From Lithospermum erythrorhizon (Eukaryota; Streptophyta; Magnoliopsida; Boraginales; Boraginaceae): 64,000 bases of DNA. The notes below the pieces were generated by a model that worked only from the letters and a program-made list of their open reading frames with translations, did not search any database and was not told where the DNA came from. Shown here piece after piece: positions 1 through 12,559 of this stretch. Position numbers and translations under genes: made by a program. The stretch covers positions 682,001-746,000 of the forward strand of contig JADFUC010000107.1 in the NCBI GenBank assembly GCA_019722365.1, written 5' to 3'. Position 1 is the stretch's first letter. Every line of letters begins with the position of its first letter.

Positions 1-370
1 TAAATTAGTTAAATTAGTAATGGTTTAAACATTAGTTAATGAAATCATAGAACGGTTTAAATTAGTTAGTGAAATTAATGGCATAGCTTAACTCATAGTG
101 AAAATAGAAGTTAAGAAATTGCGGTAACATGTCCTTGTTAGTTGTTAGTCGTTAGTCAGGAAAAGTTGTTAATTGTTATTTATGAATAGTTGTGAATCGT
201 TATTGTGAATAGTTTATATACAAGGTGACAGTTGTGTTTACTTGTGTTCAATAGGTGTTAATTTGTTAGTCAGGAAGAAAAATTTAATTGTTGGGTCATG
301 AATTGGCCAATATTAAAATATTTCTAATATTTCTAATTTGATTGCAATGTATGGCACTAAAGTGCATTAA
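1..370. other. AT-rich stretch without a recognisable gene
   Basis: The stretch is AT-rich, with short words such as GTGAATAGT and TTAGTTA recurring irregularly. The same words return at about 1,600-1,870 between the exon-like blocks, which suggests the two stretches belong to one repetitive unit. No coding frame, tRNA or clear LTR end was found. Confidence 0.3.
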
Positions 371-2520
371 TAGAAGGGGAAGATAGAACGCATTGGCAGT
401 CGACCTCCAAAAAAGGCCGAGGACTCATTCAGATAATGGAGCCGATTAGTTCCGCCCCCTCAGATAGCAAGTGAGTCATCTCCCCCAAGCATCATTGACA
501 CACACCAGCCTGGCAATGGCTCATCGTCGAGATTCCACGACGCCGGGTTCGAGTCACCTTCTACGCTGTCTTTTTCCTACCGCTTCAGGACTCACTGGGA
601 CGGCGCATGTCTCGCTTATGTCTCTGTGACGCCACGGGATGACATTTGTGCTATCGATCGGATCGATGCACTGCACATGCCGAGACGCCACGCATTTGTG
701 AGACGACCGCCCACTCGAGATTATCCCTACGGGCGTAAGCCGGAATTAGATCCGCTACAATTCAGAAGTCCCTTACAATTGTCTAAATTAATTGAAATAG
801 TTATTTTTTTATTTAATGAATAATCTCAATGCTTTTGGCTTTTACTTTAGCGCCATTGGGCCAGCCTAACGTGAAAGTTTCTGGCTTCTTCCGCAGATAG
901 ACGATGCTGGCCGACTGTGCTCGCCCTCGCATGCATCGATTTTAAGATTGGTGGACGAGACCGAGATCATCAAGTAAGTCTTTTGCAAAAATAAGAAGTC
1001 AGTTTAAAAATATTTTGTTTTAATTATAGTCTAATTGTATTTTATTTTATTTGTTTTTTCTCAGTATATATATACATAAAGAATGGACGATGAGCGTGCT
1101 CAACCTATATCCGAGCGAGACCGCCGTAAGAAGCCGAGAAACTTTCGACGGCCAGCGGTTATGGTAAGACTTCTGAGGGCACGATTGGTTCTAGGCCGAC
1201 ATGCAGCTAAATTAAGCCAGCTGTGTACCGCCCGATCGGGAGCAAGATTCGCTATTGATTCTCCGACGAGCAAATACGATCGCGAGACAGCGAGTCGAAT
1301 CGACGAAGCTCTGGGGCGCCCAGTGGGTTGATGGGTCAACATCCATTCTGAGCAAAGCCACCGGGTCAACGTCGTCGGCGAGGCAAATAAATATTTGTTT
1401 TATTTTACCAATTGTGTTGAATTTCTAATAACGATTCTTATTTGTATTTCAGAAAAGAAGTCTGGGAAGGTGGTTCACCACCGGGTATCCTCACGAAGAT
1501 GCAATGCTACAGCGATGCGGATACTGGTGAGACGGCAAGATTTGACCCTGCCGGGGACATGGCATTTGTAAGTATATTGCTTTGTCCATATTTGTTGTGA
1601 ATAGTAGTCGTGGAATAGTGCCCGCGAATAGTATTATGAATGTGTTATACTTCACATGTGAATAGTCGTGAATGTGTATAGTTTATACTTGTTGTTTATT
1701 CAATCACAGATAGTTATCATAATGATTTGTGAATAAATGGAATGCATACTTTCGCGATACTTGTTGTTAATAGCTATGGTTTACGCTTGTTGGTTTCGCT
1801 TATACTTGTCAATAGTGATTTGTGAACAGTTTATGTCATTATATTTCGCTTATACCGTGAATCGTGTTTGAATTCTTTGGTTTACAACGCGAGCCTATTA
1901 TGAATGTGTTCAAAATACAGAACAAAGATGTTGTAGCCCACGAGGCTTACGAGAGACAAAGATCCTTGCCGCTCTAATCGGTGAAGCGACTTCGCGATTC
2001 TCCACGGACGCCGGGCCCAAGGCGGATTGCCATGGCAGCGCGCCGGTGACGGCGGTGAGTCATGTTTCGAGTTTGCCGTGGGTAGATGATCCAAGCATAC
2101 CACCATCACTCGGCCACAACAAGTGCTGGGTTCGAGGAGTTTTGACGGCTCACAGGAGGCAAACGAAAGAGAGAGGTGAAGAGAGCCGGGCAGAAAGCCT
2201 CGAGGAGCGGGAAAATGCGGTTTATCGCGTTGAAAATGTGGAGGCCGATTGGCTAGGCCGTTCCGCCTATGTCACGAAGCAGAGAGGCGCACTGCATCGA
2301 CGTTAGCCGCCAAAGAGATCTACACATGGTAGCCTCGACGGGCGACCGGATTGGTTACCAAGGCGGGAGGGACGCACACCCACCCGCTTCACGCCCACAG
2401 GAGCCTCTGGCCGAGACCTGCACCGCCCTCACTCCGACGGGCTCCACATGCCCACCAGACGGTGCCCGCAAGATGATACGGGCGGTTAGATTGACTCATT
2501 GTATATTGAAACCATTGTAA
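371..2520 (+). pseudogene. Exon-like GC-rich fragments of an unidentified, probably transposon-derived gene
   Basis: Three or four GC-rich blocks (about 640-960, 1,083-1,331, 1,453-1,568 and 1,921-2,500) alternate with AT-rich stretches. Splice-like signals flank some of them: a GTAAGT donor near 975, a TTTCAG acceptor near 1,450, a GTAAGT donor near 1,569 and an acceptor-like CAG near 1,919. The 1,453-1,568 block reads through with the local peptide GGSPPGILTKMQCYSDADTG, but the next block soon meets stops. The composition and block layout recall decayed CACTA (En/Spm) transposon genes, but I see no diagnostic motif. It could also be an ordinary pseudogene. No function is assigned. Confidence 0.25.
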
Positions 2521-2789
2521 ACGTGCACTTACATTTGATTGTGTTATACATTTGTTATGATTGAATATTGTATTTCATTTCATATTGAATTACTTGTTGT
2601 GTTTATTTGCTTATCAAGTTATGTTTACATGTTGCTTATTGGTTACTGGACAGGTTATGATTGAATAGTTGTTTACATTTTGTTATGATTGAATAGTTAT
2701 TTCAGTGTGCTGGAAGTATTCGTGATTTTCTTTAATTTATTCAGCAGTCAGCTGATTTGCATCTGATGGAGCCAGATAGATTTTATTTA

Positions 2790-4690
2790 ATTAAAATTCC
2801 CGTGCGAGCATTTGGGGCGAGACGGGCGTGAGACGGTATTTAATAGTGTCCCAAAGAGACGGGAGTCGAGACGGATTATGCGAAAATGGAGACTTGATGG
2901 AGACAATGGAGACAGACTTATTAAAAAGTGCACTTTCACATTCCTAAGGTATCAGAATTCCATTCACCTGCCTGCTTGTATTTGTTTAAGAAAAAATCAT
3001 TAATTTATTGTATACGAATCATATTATATGTTTTAAATTGAATCAACTAATAATGTTATATAGACACATTTAGTTATAACATTCATAATCACATATACTA
3101 TGATTACATTGTATAAAGTACGATGTACGTTATAAGATATTTGTCTAATAATAATGAGTAAATCTAATTCATCACATGCTATTTATGGGGATGCAGTAGG
3201 TTGCAACTTTACTTTACATTTAATATGTCGGAAAAGATAAATATATCACATTGAATGTATACATATTCAATTAATTCAGCATATTATTTATTTATCATAT
3301 CTCCACTAATATTATTTTCTAAATATATGTCCATTAATAATCGTGGACTAAATCAGAAAAATCATTACATTTTTAATAAAATGGAGACTGCCTCCATCTT
3401 TCCTGGCTTCCAACTTTAACCGGTCCGGAGACGTACTGCTTCTTACCCCTCGCCTCCATATAAGCCCGTTTACCCCGCTCCAATACGGGAGACGGATTTC
3501 CGAGACAAGCTAACTTCGACTTCGCCTCCTACAAAAATTGAGGGAAATTCAAAAAACCACTTTCAAACGGAGACTGGATTGGCATGATTCCGTAATCCTA
3601 TTCCCTATATATATCTCATTATCAATTATTCCAACTATTTTTCCCAACCCACTACATAATATCATCTTTTTTATGTTATTAATTTATTTCCATAATTTTA
3701 TCGTTTTACTAACATTAAATTTATTTTATTTCAGAGGTCACTTTAAAGAGGTAAATGATTAATACTTGAATCAATTTTTTTTATTTCTCGTATGTAATTT
3801 ATATTTGTTAATATATTTGTAATTTATTTGTTACTTTTGTTGTGTGGAAACATTTTTGCCAAGTTTCAAATAGGTACTTGGCTTTTTTATTTTAATTTTA
3901 GTCAATAAGTTCGATGTTTTATATAAATTAATGTTTGTTTATATGAATAACCTGCTTTTATCAATGCTTTATTATTTATATGAATTAATGTTTGATCTTT
4001 ATATATGAATATGATGTTTAATATGTATTTGTTCTATGAATCGTTATATTTTTAGCTGTCAATCTTGATGTTTTTATATTCGTTTTCATTTAGCTCGGAT
4101 GAATCAATCTTTTGATATTTGTTTTTGGCGATTGATGGGTTTTATGGGCGTTGTACTCTCGCTGGCCGCATGTCAGAAGAACTGAAATGCTTTTTTTTTT
4201 AAAAAACGCAGGGTGGGCGTCGGATTTGAGACGAATTGGCATCGAGTTTGAATTTTTGTACCTGCCTTCCAACGCATTGAGTTGCGTGAGTCGGATTGCA
4301 TTTGCTGCGGAACGGAATCGGCCGCGAATGGTTCTATTGCTGAGCCGCAAGCCTGGGAGTCTGGGGAACATGGAGACGTTCGAGTCGGGAACACGGAGAC
4401 GGGGCTCGAAGCCTGGGGAATGGAGACGCCTGGAGTCGGGGAACACTGGTATCGGCCTGGGAGTCGGGATCATGGAGACGGTAATGAGCTCCAAGCATGC
4501 GAGACGGGTCAGTTTCATTACTGAGACGGGTCAGTCGGCTGAAGCCCTAAAATATTCGGGTCAGCTTGAGCCTGAATGAGACCTGCACATTTGTAGATCT
4601 ATTAAAAGTGCCGGTATTTCCTCTGATCTATCCCGCTCCAATTGACAACAGAGATTTGCTCAGAGACGGATCGGCTGCCTCTTTTGCCAG
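2790..4690. repeat. Region with a clustered GAGACGG / GGAGAC motif
   Basis: GAGACGG or close forms occur at about 2,819, 2,830, 2,856, 2,868, 3,490, 4,397, 4,473, 4,501, 4,523 and 4,669, nearly all in the same orientation. They lie in two GC-rich islands (2,790-2,940 and 4,320-4,690) around an AT-rich core (3,000-4,100). At 4,340-4,480 the motif belongs to a loose minisatellite in which GGGAACA, GGAGACG and GAGTCGGG alternate. Overlapping open frames on both strands here follow from the GC-rich repeat and carry no family motif. The arrangement resembles subterminal repeats of a DNA transposon, but no terminal inverted repeat was identified. Confidence 0.35.
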
Positions 4691-5475
4691 ATTTAGTAGC
4701 GATACGCAATATAATCCTTTACGTTATTATACCCTAACTATAAGAATATCAATGGTCATGCTGAGATGTATAAAAATGTGATGGAACATCATGTTCAGAA
4801 TGTGAAGAAATTTTTATTATTTATGCATGTGGGTATAAATAAAATTCTATCAGAGAAAAATTCTTTAAGGTAATGTGCTCTTTATCAAATCTATGAGGAT
4901 CGATCATTCAAACTACGAGTCCCTAAGCCGTCATTTAATGATTTTATGAGATGTCCAAGGCTTTCGACTTAACTTGGATTTTATTTGATTTGAGTTCGAG
5001 CTGAAGCCGACTTTGATTTAATTTGGATGAGTTCGGGCAAGTTCGATGACGTCTCCTCCGGTTCACGGACTCGAGACTAGTCCGACTCGATATTGTCCTG
5101 TTCCTTAGCAAAACAGATTCCGCCGGGTCAGTATGGACTGGGATCTTAGGTCTCGACTTGATCTCCGTCTACTTTAGACTTGACGATTTATCAAGAAGTT
5201 GTCATAATGCTGACCTTCGCTTTTGAGTGTCATTGCTGACTTTGGATTTAGTGTTTCACCTCGCTGACTTCTTGGATTTAATGTTTCACCTTTAATGCAA
5301 TGACTCGCAACCGGATAAGTTTATTCGCCTTGATGACTGCAGTCTGACATGACACTTGATTGGTGGATAGACTCCAAGCTTCCCGGTACTATATGGAGTT
5401 GTTGGTCAAGAGTCATTGCTTGCTTCAAGGCTATACAACTACTTTAGCAAGACGTTACTATAGAACGGGATTTAG
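4691..5475. other. Noncoding repetitive DNA, nothing recognised
   Basis: Both strands are full of stops. The sequence has the mixed composition of old LTR-retrotransposon noncoding DNA, with recurring phrases around GTTTCACCT and TTGGATTTA near 5,245-5,290. No gene or clear element boundary was found. Confidence 0.3.
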
Positions 5476-5476
5476 G

Positions 5477-5582
5477 GATATGACCTCACGGGACTCGTGA
5501 GATTTGGCCTCACTTGTAACTTGTTTTAGATTTGGCCTCACTGGGAACTTAGCTTAAGATTTAGCCTCACTGGAACTCGATG
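5477..5582 (+). repeat. Short tandem repeat, period about 29 bp, 3-4 diverged units
   Basis: The core GATTTGGCCTCACT recurs at about 5,501, 5,529 and 5,558 (the last as GATTTAGCCTCACT), with a weaker first copy near 5,480. Units differ by a few bases and small indels. Short arrays of this kind are common in untranslated parts of LTR retrotransposons, which fits the LTR-like DNA to the right. Confidence 0.6.
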
Positions 5583-5589
5583 AAGCTTT

Positions 5590-6785
5590 GAAGCAACATA
5601 TTTTCGCTTACTACAAATTTTAGCAAAATTGGTTACAGGTATTTATGATCGCATGAGCGAGCCCAAGCTGGTTGACATACTCCATCGTCTGTATCAGGGG
5701 CCTTAGTAGCGTGAGCTTTCCCGCCTGTAATCCAATTTATAAAGACCGAACACTCAATATTCCTATATCTCGATTTCCATGAATCAAACTCTGAATTTAT
5801 CGATGTTCATCTAAGTTTTTGAATAATCGGGGCGGTGATGATCCTCAATATCCGTCGCTTCTTGAGAAACTTTCGTCGCATTCTCTCCACGATTTTGTTT
5901 CAATCAAGAATTATCAAGGCTTTGTGCACACTCTAATTTCAGTGCCTATTTTGCCAATTCTAGGTGTGTTTTTAGCCACCATACGGTAAGCTATCGCGGC
6001 TTAAAGAAATTTTGAGGTTTTTCTCTATATTTTCTCGCTGCCAGGTGTATTTTTTAAGTAGAATGTCAGGTTTTGTTGATGAATTTGCGGATGATTTGTA
6101 ATGAAAATTTACCAAATTGGGGGGTTATTTATGCGCTTTCGCCTCAAACGCCGTTGATCAGCCAGTTTTGATTCTCGTGGATCACATCTCAATTGCCAAT
6201 TTTGGCAAGATTCTGACCACGATAATTTGGAATTACTGTGGCCAATTAACAAATAGCATTTATTTACATAAAAAGAAGGTTTCGGATTCTTTTCTAGGTA
6301 ACAAATATTTCCGTATATCAATTCTAACCTTTGAGCTCATTCTGGAACCACATAACTTCGATTCGATTCAAACCACATGCACCAGAAGGCCCGATTAACC
6401 ACATAACTTCTCCAAATCTTCTCATTTAAACCCCGTAGTTTCTAGATTCTTCATTTTGAGCCACGCGGCTTTCTTGAATGTTCCATATATTTATTTAATC
6501 AATAAATTAGAGGTTTTCGAGCCCTATTTTAATTGGCATTTGACGCAGGTCGCTTTTCTGAACCCTATTTCGGTTCAAAAATTAGGTTAATTAACGTAAA
6601 ACCCTTATTTCACTTCCGACAATCTTCTGTATTGATTTTCGTGAACCTCGCTTTCGATCAAGATTTAATCGGGAACCCTAATCAGCCACGTGGCATCTTT
6701 TAGTGGCTCGACTTTTAATTAATTTAAATAATTCATCTTAATCAATTTAATTATTATTTTGGTAAATTTTCGATGTCTACAATGT
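5590..6785. mobile_element. Possible LTR or untranslated region of an old retrotransposon
   Basis: Long AT-rich noncoding sequence with LTR-like features: a CACGTGGCA box near 6,686, strings of AATTAATTTAA and a final GATGTCTACA near 6,771-6,781, a common LTR 3' end form in plants. No primer-binding site follows and no partner copy exists in the window, so this could be a solo or truncated LTR. It lies in the direction where the missing last exon of the neighbouring lipase gene would be expected. Confidence 0.3.
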
Positions 6786-7265
6786 GATAGAACTAATTTT
6801 ATTTAGAATTTCATACTTCAGAAATTATATGGAACTAAAGACTTTAACCGTTATTATTAATGACAATAATTGTAGTTCATAAAATATGAGAATGTATGTA
6901 AGACTATTTGACATTGCTGATATCACATGATTAAAATAAGTAGAAAAACTGATTCATCTTTATTTTCAGAAGAAGCCCTCTAATCTATATGTCTACTCGA
7001 GGTGGTTAATTAAGAACTTAAGCATGATTGTATTGATTTTGTGTAAAGAAATTTGGATGGGTTATCATTTGTTATGGTACAATTTTGCACTGATGAAAAG
7101 TTCAAAAAACAAATTGTACCCATGCATGTTGAGTTCATTATACGTAAAAATCAAATATAGATCGATGCCCCAAATTGAATTAAACAACGTAATTATTAAT
7201 AAGTATCATTGTCAAGCATCTAAATCGAAACATAGATTAATTATTAAGAACAAAAGAATGTTTAC
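6786..7265. other. Sequence downstream of the last visible lipase exon
   Basis: AT-rich and noncoding. A lipase C-terminal exon was looked for on the minus strand by scanning for an acceptor followed by the family's conserved C-terminal segments; none was found. It is either intron of the lipase gene or the edge of a truncation. Confidence 0.3.
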
Positions 7266-10200
7266 CTTTCCTTCATAGGCGCTGTTGTAGTAGATGCATG
7301 TCCCAAAATGCTTGTACATAAAAGTTGAGTTATCAAATGGCACCCGAGGTATAATATCATTGTTATAAACAAATCTATAATACTTAACATCAAATTGCCT
7401 AAATTTTTCCATCATAAAGTTACCAAACTTCTCATTCCCAACCCTAGGTTGTCCGAATGTGTAAACAGCTTCCAATCTTTCTAGCAAAGTATCCTCATTA
7501 TGCAATGCAAGAACTGCTGGGAAAAGCACAGCTAAGGCAGCACCTAAGCTATGACCAGTTAAAATAAATTTGGCTCGAGTATTAGTTTTAAATATGGTTT
7601 TGAGTTTGTCTCTTATTGTATAATATGCTAGTTTGTGATTATTATTATTGTTGTCTTCTTTGATAATTTTGGGCCAAGTGTCACCAATTTGTAAACCTAG
7701 GGCTTTCATGAAACCACTATGAACATATCCCATGCCCTTATGAAATTTATAAAATGATATGTCAAAATCAGTACTCCATGAATCTGGATGAAATGGTTCT
7801 GTTCCTCTGAATGACACTATGATCATGTTGTTATTCATAGTTTTGTCATGCAGCATAAAGCCCTGTGTGGAACCCCTTTGCTGATACTCTGCATGCCAAG
7901 AATAAATTCAACAAAATCATTACTCTATATATGGTAATATTAATTGTTAATGTATGTTAATGACAAAATATGAACAAATTCTTACAATTGTTATTTCTTC
8001 TAAGGTGTTTAATTATATATTACTACAGTAATACCTAAGCTCGACACTTAAATCCGTATTTGGGTGCATATAATAGTATCCACAATACATTCAATTGGAT
8101 ATAATTTTTAAATCTGAGTATCTTAGTCAAAATGGTCCTCCATAATTCAAGATTAAATTACACTCTTTAGCCCTCAATATCGTTATCAGTAGTAGCTAAA
8201 TTCCCGAAATGACACAAAAATTACACTTTGATCCCCAAATTAACGCTTTTCGCTAAATTTAAACATCCTAAAGATTAACCTGAGACGGCTCGAGACCAAA
8301 TGAAACTTTCGCGCCACTTACGCGCACCAAAGCCGCAACTTTAAGCTTGCGCATTTTAACTAAACGCGGCCGCGCCAAAGTTTCAGAATTTACGCTATTA
8401 ACTAAACTGCTACATTAACACTATTGTGGCATCAAAAGATAACTTCGATATCATTTTTTAGGACCATTTTGACAATTATCTCCTATACATTATTCCCTCA
8501 TAGAATTAAGTAGGTCCAAAATGACAACATTTTAAGACTTCATTTATTATTGTTGGAACTAGGTATGTAGAAAAAGTGTTATACATAGATAAATGATCAT
8601 ATATACGGAGTATATTGTACCATTCCAAAAGTCGATGCCATCTGTACCCAAGTCCACAAACTCCATCTGGACAAGACAAGAACTAACTGAATCAATAATA
8701 TATAATCCAATGTGTGCTTATTCTAAAAATTAATATGCAATTGTTTTGTTTGGAATTTCTTTAACTAAAGCAAGAGAGGATAATGGTATCAAAACCTTCC
8801 ATCGATCTTGAACAGTGGCTTTGATGAATGCTTTGTTTTCGTAAGCTAATTTAGATGCCAATGCAGAGAGTGCTGGAAAATATCTTTTATCCCCAGGTTT
8901 GATATTGTTAGCCAACTCCACTCTCGTGTCTACTGACCCAATTATTGACGTAAACCTGGCTGATTCCGGATTTGGCATCACCAAATTGTCTATATATTAT
9001 GAAAATTGTAGGAGTGTTAAAAAAGAGGGAATACAAGGTATGAAGCCAAATTATTTTATACCTTAAAGTTAAAGATGGAATGTTCTATAGTAAACTTACA
9101 TATATATACATACATTCCCTCCGAAATATTAATCATGAATTGCCCAGATAATGATGAATATTTAATCGGTTCCAAAAGCAAGCCGAGATTTGGGCCACCG
9201 ACAACGCTGTATCGGTTTTGTCCCTTATTACGATCGGGCAGCATAGGTCTCACAATGAGCTTATCAGACTATTCCAACAACAAATATATTCACTTCACCT
9301 CTTCTCTTTGGATTTCCCATTGGCCTTAACTTATTTTACCATTCTACTTGTTTTCCCTTCAAAATTATTTTACGAAAGCAGGCAGAATTGGTGAAAATAA
9401 AGCGAACGAATCGGGCGAAAATCAAAGAGAATGCCATGAGAGTCAATACGACAATTTCATGAATGCTGAAGACTGCTACTTTCATTTTCATGTTAGTTTT
9501 TTGCAAAGACATCTATAACATTTAACCAAAAACGTAACCTTAAAGTTCATTATCCCATATTAAATCCTAAACTAACTTCCCTTGCACCAATTCACCAATT
9601 AACTCCCCTCCGATGCATTCTTTCCAAACCAATAGTAAAATTAAACTTTGGCTTTAGATGCATGATTTAACTTTTAAATGGTAAACTTAAAATATATTTT
9701 ATATGTGTTATATGAATATTATTTGGTTTGAAACAAACAATTAATTGATAGTATCTTCCAATACACTTAACATTGACATAGTATTTTTAAAACTAAAGTT
9801 ACGTGAGTTAATTAATATAAGACTTTTCAAAACTATTTAAGTTATTTGTATAACGACGATAATTATAACGATGATAATGTGTATTAATTATTTGTAATGG
9901 TGAGTTCATGTTTCGAATCCATGTTATTATATAACATGAATGATTGATAAGAATGATAGAAGAATATAAATTATATCAATAAACTCATGAAATATATGAA
10001 GAAAGTAGCCCATATTTATGACACAATATCAAATACTTACAGAATAAGAATCCCTAAGCATTACTGTGCTTATTACTAAACTAATAATATTTATAATAAT
10101 AATAATTAATACTAATAATATCTTCCTAATTTTACTTAATCCATCTCAATACCGATCCATCTCAATAATGATTGAATTCTAAAATAAAAAATAATCAAGG

Positions 10201-10641
10201 CTTCGGAGTATGCTAGCATCATTTAACCACTAAAAGCATGTCCTTATAATAACAATAATATATTAAATTGAAGTGACACATACAAGTCAATCCTTTAAAT
10301 TGTATTAGAAGTTCTAGAGAAAGAATCTTACCTCGAAAATAATTAGCTATGAGCTTTGCTAGACTTTCATCACTTGAGAGAAGGTTAATCCATTTCTCAA
10401 TTTTGGAACCAGCAGAAAGCATACGGTCAGACATAATCCCAAAGAATTTCCTGACAATCATGGACAAGAAGATGATACCCTTCCTCTCAAGTATCTTCTC
10501 TTTCACTTCAAATGCATCCAAGAATTCTTTGCTCTCTATATCACTTGTGAATGGAATTAGAAATATCTCTAAAATGCTTGCTTTTTCAGGCATCAATATA
10601 AGATATTTATTGCTAGTTTGGTTACCTTCAACCATTTCCAT
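7266..10641 (-). CDS. Class 3 (OBL1-like) triacylglycerol lipase, 3' end missing
   Basis: Four exons join in frame on the minus strand: 10,641-10,332, 8,989-8,796, 8,666-8,621 and 7,888-7,266, giving 391 codons. All borders are GT/AG and phases agree. The product resembles plant oil-body lipases, which hydrolyse triacylglycerol at the lipid-droplet surface. The nucleophile motif GHSLG is near residue 297 and the catalytic Asp is likely D361 in YNNDIIPRVP. A conserved HFGTCIYYNSAYEGK ends the last visible exon at a good donor (AAG/GTAAAC). Family members usually have about 480-520 residues, so roughly 90-130 C-terminal residues, which should include the catalytic His, are absent from 1-7,265. 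Either the last intron leaves the window or the gene is truncated. The start at 10,641 is the first Met; a second Met lies two codons on. Confidence 0.8.
8127..8474. mobile_element. MITE with GTCAAAATGGTCCT terminal inverted repeats in a lipase intron
   Basis: GTCAAAATGGTCCT near 8,130 is matched by its reverse complement near 8,461-8,474. The roughly 350-bp body is unusually CG-rich in its centre (8,300-8,400) compared with the AT-rich intron. Flanks share TATCT-like words but no exact target duplication. Size and ends suggest a nonautonomous Mutator-like MITE. It lies in the intron between exons 3 and 4, so it does not touch coding sequence. Confidence 0.65.
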
Positions 10642-11555
10642 TACTTAAAAAATTGATTGAGATGGTTATGTATCAATTTGTCGTGTTGCGCGATACAAAT
10701 ATGTACAAATTTCTCGATTAAATTGAGATGGAGACTGGGAGTAATATATAACTAGATTAAACAAGGAGAAGATAATAAATTGTCTGTATATAAAGATAAA
10801 ATATATTGTGACTTAATGTGATTAAAAGTTGGTCCAGGCCTATGTTCTTAGATGCATAAGCCGACTATTTTATAGGACAAAAGAGATTCTCAAAGGTGCC
10901 CCTTAAGTTAACTGTTGATAACCGCATGAATTGCTTCCGTTGATGTTATACTCGATCGATTCCAAGAGTGAAAATGGAAAAAGGAAACAGTGATGAGATT
11001 GCATGTCTTAATTATTCTAATATATATACCCAAGGGGCACTTTTTGCTAGAATAATAACTAATTCTAATAATAGGAAGTTGTGATTCTACTTTAAGAGAT
11101 CTTTTTCATGAAAGAAGGATGTATTAAAATACAATACTTTTTCTAAATTAATCATCTAAGCTACTAGGTAGACTATTTTAGCTATTGTCTAGTATAGATG
11201 GATAGTATTCTAGTTAATATTCATGTAGAGTAAATAAAATCCTTGCGCGTGTTTCACACTTGTTTCGTAGTCTAAAACCTTACGCGTGAGCTTTTCTTTT
11301 CTGGTTTTTGATACCCTCCAATTCTTGTTTTTTCACTTATAAAACAGATTTTAATATATTAATTGGTAAATTTTCAGTTTATTGAAATTATTTTTAAATT
11401 TATTTCATTTTTCGATAAAAACTTAAATTTAGAAATATGAGAAATACTATTACATTTAAAAGGTGATGTTTTGATTTGCTTAATTATGTTAATGTAGGTG
11501 TTTATTGCTTATCTTGATTATGCCACTTTTTGGACGACTCCAGCTTGATACTAAT
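10642..11555. other. Upstream region of the lipase gene, no gene seen
   Basis: AT-rich DNA carrying the presumed promoter of the minus-strand lipase. No convincing TATA box or transcription start could be chosen. No coding frame was found. Confidence 0.3.
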
Positions 11556-11559
11556 TTTA

Positions 11560-12118
11560 ATTTTCTATTGTAGATTGTATTAGATGTGACTGAATGTTTG
11601 CAAGCCAGCCAAAACCCCAGTTCTTCGCAAGTTTAGGAAAAACATATTCTGGGATCATCACTATCTTACTTAGCCACCTCATATTAAAACTTTCTTCGGA
11701 TGACTTTAAAGGACAAAACTTTAAGTTATTCTGCTTTTCTATAACTTTTGAGCTTACAACTTCCTTCATTAATCACTATTTTGTCCCATCTCTTAGTTGC
11801 TTAGTCATAGTTTGAATTAAAATTAAACAAGAAAGGAAATGCAATAGAAATTTTAAGGAGAGGATGCATATCTGTTTTACTATTTCAGTTGGTGCTAAAG
11901 ACAGTTATAATATCTGGACTTGTTTAACGACCGTAGTTTCTTTTTCCTTTTTTTAAAGGTCTCTGTTCAAGTTTTACTTTCCATTTCTCGCAGGCGAAGA
12001 CGCTCCAATAAATGAACTCGTGGACATCATTTTTGCTCGAAGAATTGCTAAAAAATATGATGGGGATGCTATTGATGTTCCAATAATTGTAGATGAAGAG
12101 ACCAAAAAGGAACTATAG
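11560..12118 (+). pseudogene. Possible orphan terminal exon(s) of an unidentified gene
   Basis: A strong pyrimidine tract and CTCGCAG acceptor at about 11,940-11,993 lead into an open frame ending at a TAG at 12,116-12,118. The frame encodes about 41 residues containing INELVDIIFARRIAKKYDG and then an acidic tail ending KKEL. AT-rich 3' UTR-like sequence follows. Upstream, a second possible exon follows a TATTGTAG acceptor near 11,575 (reading VLDVTECLQASQNPSSSQ), but its phase does not clearly match. I do not recognise the family. It may be the broken end of a gene displaced by the nearby transposons. Confidence 0.3.
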
Positions 12119-12555
12119 TTTACTCTCTCAAAATTCAATTGCACTTCTTTAATTTTTTAAGTTTTTCTGAAGGCATCCATTACTAATGTAAGTAGTTATG
12201 GAATTCCTAGGATTGTAACCCTGAAACTCTCTTTTTTTATGTAGTTATATTATGGGTATTTTATATGTAAATTATGAAACAAATTATCGTTTTATCATTA
12301 AAATGTTTATCATGTTAGCTATTCGCTCTTATACTTAGTCTTAGATTCGAAAAAATACAACTTGGCCTGTCGATCGACGGATCCTGTTAGTAGTATACTA
12401 TCTACTAGTCTACTACAAGGTAGTGGAAGTACTGTTAGCTCGAGATAATTTTTAAGTATTGGTATGCCGCTAAGTCTTTAAAGGAGGAAAATTATGTAGA
12501 AGAAATTTGGGACTTATGTCACTCACATTGGTAGAAAATCATAACAAGAAGACTA
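12119..12555. other. Intergenic sequence, nothing recognised
   Basis: AT-rich DNA between the orphan exon and the first Copia homology. A short local inverted motif around ACTATCTACTAGT (12,390-12,410) is visible. No gene was found. Confidence 0.3.
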
Positions 12556-12559
12556 CAAA

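Noticed and set aside
4090..4579. Overlapping 142-codon open frames on both strands
   Set aside because: They result from the GC-rich minisatellite-like DNA; the peptides are low-complexity, mirror each other and show no family motif.
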